Source: Plantago ovata
Taxonomy: Eukaryota; Streptophyta; Magnoliopsida; Lamiales; Plantaginaceae
Assembly: GCA_028274465.1 (NCBI GenBank)
Contig: CM051457.1
Coordinates: forward strand, 68,174,496-68,238,495
Direction: 5' to 3'
DNA length: 64,000 bases
This document shows, one piece after another, positions 54,801 through 64,000 of the stretch. The notes beneath the pieces are model-generated. The model saw only the letters and a list, made by a program, of their open reading frames with translations. It searched no databases and had not been told where the DNA came from. A program made the position numbers and the translations under genes. Every line of letters begins with the position of its first letter. Position 1 is the first letter of the stretch.

Positions 54801-56737
54801 AGAAGCTACTCATACATGAGCAAAGAACTGAATCTAAAGCTGGAAATGTCAAGCTCATTGAACTTAATGATGATTCTGACTATGACATGCCAACACCAAG
54901 TCAAGTCAAGATAAATGTAGTTCATGATAAGGAATTCCCGGATAAAGATGCAGTTGCTCCAGATGTTGCTGAAACATTACAACCTCCTGTGCCTACTAAC
55001 GAGTTATCTCAAACTAGAAATACTGAACAAGTAGTTGCTGAAGAGTCACATGCTGAAACGCATACATATCCGGATCCTAAAAGCAGAAAACCTGTTAACA
55101 AATGGATTAGAGATCATCCCCTAAGGATATGATTGGTGATATTGACAAACGACAATTGACTAGATCCAAAGTATCTACCAACCAGGAACTTGCTGAAGAA
55201 GCAATAGTTGTTGAGGTAGAAGCTTTGTTCTCTTGCTTTATTTCAGAAATTGAACCCATAACCATAGAAGAAGATTTAAAGCATTCTGAATGGATCAAGG
55301 CAATGCAAGAAGAACCGGATCAATTTGAAAGGAACAAAGTCTGGAAACTTGTACCTCTTGCTGAAGGAAAGAAAGCAATTGGTACTAAGTGGGTATTCAG
55401 AAACAAGCTAAGCGAGTTTCGTGAAGTAACAAGGAATAAAGCATGTTTAGTTGCTCAAGGTTACTGTCAGACTGAAGGATTGGACTATGATGAGTCATAT
55501 GCACCAGTTGCAAGATTGGATGCAATTAGACTCTTCTTGGCCTTTTCTGCTCATAACGACTTTATAGTTTACCAAATGGATGTTAAAGTACATTCCTAAA
55601 TGGTGAACTTGTTGAAGAAGTCTATCTAGAACAACCCCCTGGCTTTGAACTTCCCTCAGAAACCAAGATGGTATACAAGATTCAGAAAGCTGTATATGGT
55701 CTAAAGCAAGCACCTAGAGCTTGGTATGATACCTTAGCTAAGTTCTTGCGGGATAATGGTTTCAAGAAAGGTGAAGTTGAGAAAACCTTGTTTACCATGA
55801 ACCATGATGGTAAAATACTCTTAGTCCAGATTTATGTGGATGACATAATATTTGGATCTAAGGACAAGCAACTTTGTGATGATTTTGCCAAGCTCATGAC
55901 TAACAAGTTCGAAATGAGCATGATGGGCAAATTAAATTATTTCCTAGGATTGCAAGTGAAGCAACTCAAAGATGGAATATTCATTCATCAAGAAAAGTAT
56001 GCCAAGGAAATGCTCATAAAGTTCGGGATCAAAGAGGAAGAGAAACCTGAAAATATCCCTATGAGTGTTGGTACCAAATTGGGCTATACTAAAGAAGACA
56101 AAAGTGTCGATGAACACAAGTATAGGAAACTCATTGGTTCCTTGCTGTATTTAACAGCAAGTAGGCCTGACATTCAGTATGTTGTTTTTGTGTGTGTAAG
56201 ATTTCAGTCTAATCCTAGAGAATCACACTACAAGAAATCTCTTAAGATACTGAAATATGTCAAAGGCAAAGTCAATGTTGGATTATGGTATCCAAAAGAT
56301 TTTGGATTGGAATTGGTTAGTTATTCAGATGTTGATCATGGTGGATCAACTCTTGATCGGAAACGTACCTCTGGAACTTGTCAGTTTCTAGGTACCAGAC
56401 TAATTTCATAGTTCAGCAAGAAGCAAACCTGTGTGGCCAATTCATCCACTGAATCTGAATACATTGCAGTTGATTGTTGTACTGCTCAAATCCTATGGAT
56501 TCAGCAACAACTAAGAGATTATGGTATTTCTGCAAAGAAAACACCAATCTTTTGTGATAATACAAGTGCTATTGCTATCACGCAAAATCCTAAGTTTCAC
56601 TCAAGGACAATGCACATTGATATTAGACACCATTTTATAAGGGATCATGTGGAAAAAGGAGACATTGAGGTTGTGAAAATAGGTATTGATGATCAACTTG
56701 CTGACATCTTTACCAAGCCCCTTCCAGATAACAGGTT
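54801..56737 (+). pseudogene. RT-RH: Reverse transcriptase and RNase H of element G
   Basis: An acidic linker (54801-55130) is followed by [11 protein letters not shown] (~55381), LVAQGY (~55447), [11 protein letters not shown] (~55498), a frameshift at ~55590 within the QMDVK-x-FLNG motif, VYGLKQAPRAWY (~55694) and the catalytic YVDD at 55833-55844, with SIRE-like IIFGS after it. RNase H has SYSDVDHGG (~56320), an in-frame TAG at 56409-56411, SSTESEYIAV (~56441), FCDNTSAI (~56550) and LADIFTKPLP (~56698). It is cut at 56737 by the inserted LTR; the last codons lie at 58843-58883. Confidence 0.9.
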
Positions 56738-56742
56738 CACAA

Positions 56743-58837
56743 TGATAGTGTATATGTCCTAGAGACAGTCTTTATTAAGGGCATACAACCCTTATTAAGG
56801 GCATATATGTACTATTACACAAGTCAACGTAATATAATATATGTTTGTTTGTTTGATTATTGAGTATCGCTTTCATATTTATATTACACCAGGCATACAG
56901 CATGTCATATCTCTATTCCTGTCTGTATTGATATCAAGCATGTCCCCTCGGATAGATGACCGATCACACAGATAGTGGAAGCTATTTGAGTTATCATCTA
57001 TCCCAAACTCTCCCTAGTCGAGGTTCATCTCGGATGTAGGGGTCTGAATGAACCAGGTGAGACTAGTATGCGTGGAGGTTATACTTGTTAGGGCAAGTGT
57101 GAGCCGATCCCACGACCACGGAACGGATTGTTAGACAATCTAGAAACGTTCCCATAACCCCGCATAATTGTTCGAAGGGTGATTACCGAACAATCGAAGT
57201 ACCCACCGGAAACTCCCATCGATGTATACTCTACATCAAAGTGTCTATGGGAACCGGAAAGTTGTCGAAGTGATGTCAGTCGTCCTTTCGACTTACAGGA
57301 CTTTATCATCACATTTGTTGCCCCATATCCTTGGGGGACCCGTCGATGTCAGCTCTGAATAAGCAGTTGACGCAAGACACGATCCAGGATTATGGCTACA
57401 TACAAATGGGGGTGATAAGTGATTCTGTGAAGGATTCATCTCTCACGTGTAGCACAGGAGAGCACTGCTCATAGTCGTTCATAGTTGTGATTGGTTAAAC
57501 CGCTGGCCAGCGTATCAATATTATTATGATAGTCATAATAGATATTGGATTCACCAAGCAACTCACTGAAGACGCCCGTGGATGTAGTATTGGGATAGAC
57601 ACATCATCGATCCTAGATGCATTCGAGTCAGTCAGATGAAAGGACGTTACCATCGCCGCGTTGAGCGCAACAGACTTCACAACGAAAGGGTTTGCTTTGA
57701 GAAACCTCTCAAACGTCCTCATGTATTAATATTCCAAATGGAACCGTCTAGGAATTCCATGTTGCCTAGTGTAGCACTTGCTGAATACAATGAGGCCCTA
57801 TGGGTCAGACTATGTGGTGATTCAGCTTATCCGAATATCCTTGAAGATGGAATCGCAATTAATTTAGAATTAATTGTGATTGATGAATTATAATTGATTT
57901 GGAATTAATTATAATTATTTGTGGCTCAATTAATAATTTGGAATTATTAATTGAATTGATTGATTAATTGTATTTTATGTAAATACAATTAAAGATTATA
58001 TAATAGAGGTTTGATTTGAAAGGATATATTAACTTAGAATTAATATATGCACATGGGCAAAATCTACTTAGAGTTTGAATTGCCTTCGAATTATAAGTGG
58101 GTCCCAAAATTGGGACCCACATACCCCCCTTGGCCGGCCGCGTGTAGTAGTAGTATGGGAGGGAGTTTCGACTCCTTCCCATATTAGAAGTCAAGGGTTA
58201 AGTTAGATTTTTCTAATTGAGTTCTAACTTAATTGGGAATGAATCTAGACTTAAATTGGTTTCCTTGTGCAATAAGAATTAGAGTTCTTATTCCTTTATG
58301 AAGTCTAAAAGAATCTTCTTTAGGCTTCTATTGACTACTATATAAGTAGGTAATTAGAGAGCTTTGTCAATGCCGAATTCTTAGAGAATTATTCTACCTT
58401 TCTTAGAGAAAATAAAAAGCTCTCCCCTACCTCTATACCCTAGCTGCACGCGCCACTCTCCACCGGAGGAAAATCGCCGCCCCATCTTCTTGACCACATA
58501 AAGAATATCCTAGCATTCTTTCCGATAAGCTGTTCATCCGTGGATACCAAGGTTGAGGTTCAAAGAGCTGGAAACTAACTTTTATTGTCTTGCAGATAAT
58601 CAAAGTATTGCAGATATCTTCGACTTCGACGAAGGAGAAGATTCACCGGAGTATTACGAAGACTTCATCGATTGGCATATCGATTCAATACCTATTCATG
58701 CTTTTGGAGTATTGTAAGTCTTCTGATTAATGTGTTTATTATATACGTCATATGCATGATCAATTAACCTGCATGTTAAGAAATTTTTGAAATTCCGCTG
58801 CGTACACTAGGGGTAACTCTGACCATATTTTTTTACA
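56743..58837 (+). mobile_element. Probable solo LTR (2.1 kb) in pol of element G
   Basis: A 2095-bp block starts TGATAGTGTATATGTCC and ends TTTTTTTACA, with a perfect 5-bp target duplication CACAA (56738-56742 and 58838-58842). It has a TATATAA box at 58339-58345. An A/T-rich stretch of AATTAATT repeats lies at 57850-57980. The segment AAATTCCGCTGCGTACACTAGGG near the 3' end resembles copia LTR 3' ends. No internal primer site, PPT or coding region is visible, so a solo LTR fits best. A small non-autonomous LTR element is the alternative. Orientation follows the TATA box. Confidence 0.7.
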
Positions 58838-58842
58838 CACAA

Positions 58843-58883
58843 TGCTAAGGTATAACCTTGGATTGATTGAACTACCTCAGTAA
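58843..58883 (+). pseudogene. C-terminal end of element G pol
   Basis: After removing the inserted LTR and one CACAA copy, the RNase H frame continues for a dozen codons ending LGLIELPQ and TAA (58881-58883). H shows the same end at 49615-49635 on the minus strand. Confidence 0.75.
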
Positions 58884-59887
58884 AAGGGAACATTAGTTTT
58901 GTTGCTGAGACGGGTACTCGGCAAATCAAAATTGTGCTTAATTGTTCTTATAATCTCTTGAAAGTCCCTTTGGTTCATAAGATATTTTATGACTCTTTTA
59001 AACAATGGTTGTAAGTGTTTGCTGAAACAGGCATTCAACAAAAGTTCCTTCAAACTAGTCATTTGTTAGGAAACTTGTTTACTTACTGAGACGGGCACTG
59101 AGTAACGTAAATACATGAAGATTGCTGAAACAGGCATTCAGACAATCAAGGATGCTGAAAAAAAGGTATTAAAGCATCAAAGATGCATTCTGAGACGGGA
59201 ACTCAGTAAAGGGAATATGTATTCTTACTAAAAGGAGTTACCTTAATATCTCAAAAGAAAAAGAACTTACTCAGACGGGAACTCAGAAATTCTTTTGGCC
59301 TTAAAGAAAAGAGATATAAAATTAAGGGGGAATTTTTCAGCAAATACAAGGCTTGATTACTTGATAAGTAGGTGATAAAGTCAGAAAGTTCAAAATTTTG
59401 TTGAAAAGATTATCTTTTACTTCACTTCAGCAAGCTATTAGTCACTAAAGTAATGGAGAAAATCCCTTGATTAAAGGTAAAATCTATTGTGACGTTAATC
59501 TTGGCAAAAATACACTCGATAATAATTATGACATGAAATACAATCGCGGCCATTGGTTAAAGTCAGTTGTTGATCCAACGGTTAATATCATAAAGTAAAA
59601 ACACGCTCTGACGATTTCAAGTTAGTGGACCACTACGCATTAAATGCAAAGTACACCACTAACTCCGTGTTCTGTGTTTTGCCCTTGCTGAGAACTCAAA
59701 CCCATTGAGTTTCTCACACAAACAGAGATATTATAAATAAGAGGAGTTGAACATAAGACAAAATTCTTTAACTCCCAAATTTCCTTTTCTCTGCAAATTT
59801 TCTAGTCTATGCTCTGAAAACACTATACCTCCAGTCAAAAAGCATCTTGTTCGTACCTTTTCTCCCTCACTCACTCTACTATAAAAG
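58884..59887 (+). other. pol-env spacer of element G with hairpin array
   Basis: One kilobase without a gene. Seven variants of TGAGACGGGNACTCAG-like hairpins lie at about 58902, 59021, 59083, 59122, 59151, 59189 and 59268. The rest is A/T-rich, with ATGGCTCCC of the env-like ORF beginning right after. Confidence 0.75.
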
Positions 59888-62800
59888 ATGGCTCCCAAAA
59901 GACAATTCTCAAGGGTTTCAAAAGCCTCAAAAGCAGACAGTGCTGGAACAAGCACTACTGCTACTCCGGTACAAACTCCGGCGGCCAAAATTGTTCTGTC
60001 AAACGACAGAATCTCACAGAGACCCATACCTCATGCATTTCTAAACACTGAAAAGTGTGAACAGATGATGCAATGGGGAAGTTTCTCCAAAGAGAAGTAT
60101 ATCAGATACTTCTATGAAGACGAACTGGCGATTGAAAACCTTGAAGCCTTGACTTACATAAACCAACAAGGTTTACTTCCATTTATCACTGCTCATCCAA
60201 AAATGGTGAGTATGGTGGATACAATGGAATTTTATAACAACGCTGAGATCCAGTCAGTGACAGATGAACAGGGAATCACTGAAAAAGTGATTTCGACTAT
60301 TGTTCAAGGAAAACAAATTATCCTGAAATGGATTCATTTTGCAACCATCTTTCAGATTCCAACCACTGGAATAAAGATGATATTTTACTGCTACAGAGGA
60401 TGAAATTAAAGCCTTCTACAGTGATGTTAGAAATAACAACATGAAGAAGAATGAAATTGCCCATGTAAATTGGGACAAATTCACAAAGAGAAAGCATATC
60501 TCTTACTCTCTAGGACTAGTAGCCTTGCTGATCATCAAAGTCCTAGATTCTCAAGTTGGAGGAATAGACCAAGTAGGCCTGAAAAGATGGCCTTTGCTGA
60601 AACATATCCATGAAAATGGATCTGACATAAACTTGGCAAAATACCTCTTCAATAGACTTGTTGAATGTATTGTTAAGTTCAAAGTCAAGGTGGAAGACAA
60701 CACTGTCTCACCTATGCACCCAGTTATGTATGGCATAAAGATCTACTACATCTTGAAACACTTCAAGATTAAGCGCAGAAACCCACTGCCTATAAACAAG
60801 TCAGTATGTAATCTGGGTAGATCTTTCTACAATCAGCACAAGCCCTTGGACGCTGACGAGAAGAAATCCAAGAAAGCAACTGACTCAAACGTTGCTGATG
60901 CTGCTGACACAAAAGCCCCCAGCAAGAAGAGTAAGAAAAGGAAAGTTGATGATGATACTCATACTGCTGCTTCATCAGCTGACCCTTTCTCTAAGAAATG
61001 AAGGACAAAAACCTTCCCAGGGAAGATGACAACGGCTAGGAAGTCAATTCCTATTGTCTATGATGTCCCTGACGATTATACTCCAGCAATTGTTGAAAAG
61101 CAACCTTCTCAAGTGGTTGATGTAGAAGCACCTTCTGACACTTCTACTAATCCAATTACTTTGGATACAATCACTGAAGAAAGAACTCAAGGCAGTGGAA
61201 ATTCAAATCCTGCCTTAGCCAGAATTGATGATATCTACGTGGTAGATAATCTTGATGACACTACACTTGAACCAGCAAGTGATATTGCTGCAGACCTAAG
61301 AAAGGCTGCACTTGCTGAGAAAAGATCCAAGTGGTACTCAGTGATCTAAGCCACCAAATGGATATGGATATTGATGATAACTCCAATAAATCAGTGGATC
61401 TATTTATGAAAAGTAGTGAACTAAGAGGTCAAGATACTTCTGCTCATCCTGTCCTTTAAAAGACAAGGGAGAATGTTGATAACACATAGCTTTCTCAACA
61501 AGAGAATGAAAAGAAGTCTGCTGAAGATACGGTCCCAGATATTGAAGAAGCCAACGATGCTGAAAGGACTGAGTCACCACCTATCATTCTTCAGAGAAGG
61601 TAGATAACTCAGAAATAGGCAAAACTTCTCTATCCGATACTTTATCATTAGTTAATACTATTGTTTCTTTACAGACTTCTCAAGATACAAGCAAAAAGCT
61701 TGTTGAAACTTCTGCACCAGAATCAACAACTCCTGCTCAGCAGGTAGATGCAAATTTTAGGGCGAATTACGTCTACCTCCCTCGTTAGATTAGCTTATTA
61801 CATATCTTCCCTTGTTAGATGAACAATTACATATGTTCCCTCCTTAGATCAAATCAATTACATCGAGCCCCACACTCTTGACTTTCCCCGAATTAAGCCG
61901 GCTTCCAAAATCAGATTTTCTCAACTGCCAAACAGGCTTCCTTCCCAAATTTTAATTTTTTTTAATATATTTTTTTTCATCTTCTTTTTCTTCAAAGGTA
62001 CCGGATTCCGGTACCGGAATCCGGCCTCCAGATCGGAGACAGTCCGGCCTCCAGATCGGAGACAGAGCTGTCTCCGATTTGGAGCAGCAAGCTCCGATCT
62101 GGAGCTTGGCTCGACTGAAAAAGGGGCTACATGTAATTGTTAGACTAGCGAGGGAACTTTTGTGATTAGAGGCTCCTGTGAGGGAGGTAGATGTAATTAT
62201 TTCCCCAAATTTTAATAAATTTACTAAGTTAAAAACTTAGTACTTGTATCTAACAAAGTGTTATTTCAGGATGAAGAAAACAAGGAAGCTACCACAACTC
62301 CTATTGAATTGGATGTAGACATTGCACAACCAAGTGTGCAACATGAGCTTGCTGAAAACCAGCAGGTAAATCATGAATCAATTTTAGACTCTAAAACGAC
62401 ATTCCAAAACATTCCTGAAACTAACATTGTTCTTATTCAGGCTCAAAAGGAGAGTATGGAAGTAACTCTCATCATTGAAGTCCATGAAGTCAGCTCAGAA
62501 GAGCTTTATTCAAACTTCAAAAAGAACACTTTGACCAAGGTTGCAAAGTCTGTCAGCAACTGGAAAAGATACAGAAGAATGGACTTCTAAGATCTCTATC
62601 TACACCTCTCTTCTGAAAAGAAAAGAACTTCTTTACTTAAGCTTGAAACTTTGTCCACTACATCCTCCCGGTTGATCTCTCATATTCTCAGCAAATAAGA
62701 ACTGATCTGGTTTACACAATCTGAGAAACTGAACAAGCTGAGATGCTTAAAGGTTCCTTTGTGCCTGTGGTGGCTGATCCCCACAAAATCAATGAGGAGG

Positions 62801-63648
62801 AAGAAGTCACAAGTCAAGCAAAGTATATGCATCTTCCATTGGTTATCCTTACTGATGATGAAGAAGAAAAAGAAGATGAGAATGTGATTGAAGATTCTAG
62901 TGATGATGATGAAGGAAACGATTCTAAGGACTCAAAGGACAAAAAGAATGATGATGATGAATCCCAAGATCCAAGTCCTGGTGCTGGTGGAATAGTTCAA
63001 GTTGCTGATCAAGCTACTGAACAACCACCTCCTAGCAACGAAGAAGAATCTACTGCTCCTCCTACTGCTGAACATCCAGCAACTGACCAAGTTGCTTAGA
63101 TGAGTGAAGAACAAGCCAGAATGTTTGCTGAAATTGCCAAGGGCAAGGCAAAGCTTTCTGATGCCGAGTTAGCTGAAAAAGCTCTACTTGATGCCAAGGT
63201 CACTGATCCAAACCTTGATGAAGATGAAGAACAAGACGAAGACTTTCAGACAACTGTGCCAAACAACATGTTCATAAATGTACTTGGAACACAACACTTG
63301 TCTAATGCTCAGTCTTCTGAAGTGAAAAGATCGGAAGAATCATCCATTGCACCCCCTACTACTGGTGAAACTCCAGTCGTTGAGTCTCAAGAGTTCCCTT
63401 CAGCAACCATTCAACCAGAACACACAGTGACTGAAAACCTTGGAGAAAAGGTTGTTGACTTTGATAAAGACAATGAAGAGAGCTTATCAGGTTTTTCTGA
63501 TGAAGAAGAAGAGATGGTTTTCAAGAATGATAAAACTTGTGAAACCCAACCCCAACATTCAAACACTTCTACTTCCTCCGAAAACGACTATGAAAGATGC
63601 AAGCTCAAAGGCATTGAAGATCAATTCACTACTAAAAAAATGGCCTAA
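59888..63648 (+). pseudogene. SIRE env-like ORF of element G, degraded
   Basis: ATG at 59888 (MAPKRQFSRVSKASK). Blocks of open frame at 59888-60403, 60441-61001, 61026-61349, 62258-62590, 62743-63099 and 63100-63648 change phase or are split by stops (for example TGA at 60999, TAG at 63097). The same order as in H is visible: conserved N-terminal domain, NLS-like KKSKKRK (~60928), acidic and Ser/Thr-rich middle, poly-Asp region (~62895). The MITE at 61760 splits one GT-AG segment; another, equivalent to 46270-46344 of H, is at ~62367-62440. Homology to H ends near 63650. Confidence 0.72.
61760..62205 (+). mobile_element. Mutator-type MITE in env-like ORF of element G
   Basis: A 446-bp insert flanked by a perfect 9-bp duplication CAAATTTTA (61751-61759 and 62206-62214). 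Its ends are imperfect inverted repeats (GGGCGAATTACGTCTACC at the left; the right end reads GGGAAATAATTACATCTACC when complemented). No coding region. It contains a GGTACCGGAATCCGG palindromic stretch and two tandem copies of GGCCTCCAGATCGGAGACAG. TIR type and 9-bp duplication point to the Mutator superfamily. H lacks the insert. Confidence 0.82.
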
Positions 63649-63935
63649 TGTAAAAACTTTTATAGTGACACAATGTGTTGAATGGTAATTCGTACTTCTT
63701 CTTAAGTTCGCAGTAGATCGTCACAATACACTATTCAGGTCTTCTTCATGTAGTCTTCCTCATAAGATCATAGGAATCCTTCATGTAGCTTCCTCGTACA
63801 TGAAAGAGACTGGAGGGGGGGTTAGTACCTCGTGCCCGGTTTGTCGAGGATCAAACCTGAGGGACGACTTTACGTGTAGGGAGTTGTAGGGCTTCCCTAG
63901 TAAGAGTAGTAAAAGTGGTAGGTGAGTGGTGGGTG
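63649..63935. other. Unassigned sequence between G and terminal LTR
   Basis: About 290 bp that no longer matches the env-like ORF of H and is not SIRE LTR. It contains a repeated ATGTAGNNTTCCTC motif (63750-63800). No ORF, TSD or known element recognised. Confidence 0.5.
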
Positions 63936-64000
63936 TGTTGGTCCCTTTAAACAACAAGAAAAGACTAGAGGGGGGGGGGGGGTGAATAGTCTTTTCAAAC
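63936..64000 (-). repeat. SIRE LTR of another copy (K), minus strand, leaves window
   Basis: TGTTGGTCCCTTTAAACAACAAG matches the complement of the SIRE LTR end seen at 41805. It carries a run of 14 G at 63971-63984 where the H copy has GAGGGG. It continues beyond the window. Confidence 0.82.

Larger units (their letters stand above)
49636..63935 (+). mobile_element. SIRE-type element G (plus strand; 5' LTR to env-like ORF)
   Basis: LTR 49636-50911, iMet primer site, gag, pol (PR, IN, RT, RNase H), pol-env spacer and env-like ORF, the SIRE/Maximus order. It is interrupted by a solo LTR (56743-58837) and a MITE (61760-62205). The env-like ORF loses homology at about 63650 and a minus-strand LTR begins at 63936, so the 3' end is not seen. 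Confidence 0.85.

Noticed and set aside
57088..57893. Short frames inside the 2.1-kb block as genes
   Set aside because: Only 74-85 codons, different strands, no recognisable motif; the block has LTR features instead.
63624..63660. CACTACTAAAAAAATGG looks like a CACTA transposon end
   Set aside because: The sequence aligns with the env-like ORF of H (ACTAAATTAAAGGCTCACAATGTAA) through about 63650, so the CACTA look is an accident of coding sequence.
1..64000. CRISPR arrays, rRNA, bacterial operons or phage modules
   Set aside because: No regular spacer arrays or rRNA; all coding signals are plant LTR retrotransposon proteins. The tRNA-like matches are primer sites only.

Overview
This window is plant nuclear heterochromatin, almost certainly from a dicot-like angiosperm and probably (peri)centromeric. 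No host gene is visible. Nearly every base can be assigned to LTR retrotransposons: Athila-type Ty3/gypsy elements (tRNA-Asp primer site, FMDD reverse transcriptase) on the left and SIRE/Maximus-type Ty1/copia elements (tRNA-iMet primer site, YVDD reverse transcriptase, extra env-like ORF) on the right. They are nested inside one another. I name the copies A, B, D-K for reference.

Left part (1-40968). Element D lies on the minus strand and runs from beyond the left edge to 40968. It is split by two insertions: a composite A/B element (1001-18257, target duplication ACAAT/ACAAC) and element E (24149-40859, perfect ACGTG). E's 3' LTR is split by element F (32037-40356, perfect CTCCG). A carries a full but broken gag-PR-RT-RNaseH-IN set. 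B, D, E and F form a family of uniform internal length (about 5.7-5.8 kb) that carries only gag and an aspartic protease. It shares LTR type, tRNA-Asp primer site and PPT-proximal 3' sequence with A but has no RT, RNase H or integrase. The simplest reading is a non-autonomous family and a relative of its autonomous partner. A and B are joined through one shared LTR (7953-9213). B contains a 100-N gap at 11403-11502 whose two flanks are the same 1.92 kb: an unmerged contig overlap, not biology.

The B/D/E/F copies share a 3' module. In order it has a small hairpin after the protease, a cluster of GGGGCGAAYCGCCCC palindromes also found beside the LTR TATA box, an intron-like segment with branch point and acceptor, a short unrecognised sense ORF, an antisense ORF headed by an antisense tRNA-iMet primer-site motif, two hairpins followed by PPT-like G runs, an A/G-rich tract and the true PPT.

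Right part (40969-64000). D sits in the end of a SIRE LTR (J), which itself sits in the env-like ORF of another SIRE copy (I). I's 3' LTR is interrupted by minus-strand element H (41805-49635: LTR, PPT, degraded env-like ORF, end of pol). Element G (plus strand, LTR 49636-50911, gag, pol, env-like ORF) abuts or interrupts H. G is itself interrupted by a probable solo LTR (56743-58837, CACAA duplication) and a Mutator-type MITE (61760-62205, 9-bp duplication). A further minus-strand SIRE LTR begins at 63936 and leaves the window.

All coding regions carry stops or frameshifts, so this is a graveyard. The elements keep enough order to show their relative insertion history and several conserved, unexplained non-coding structures.
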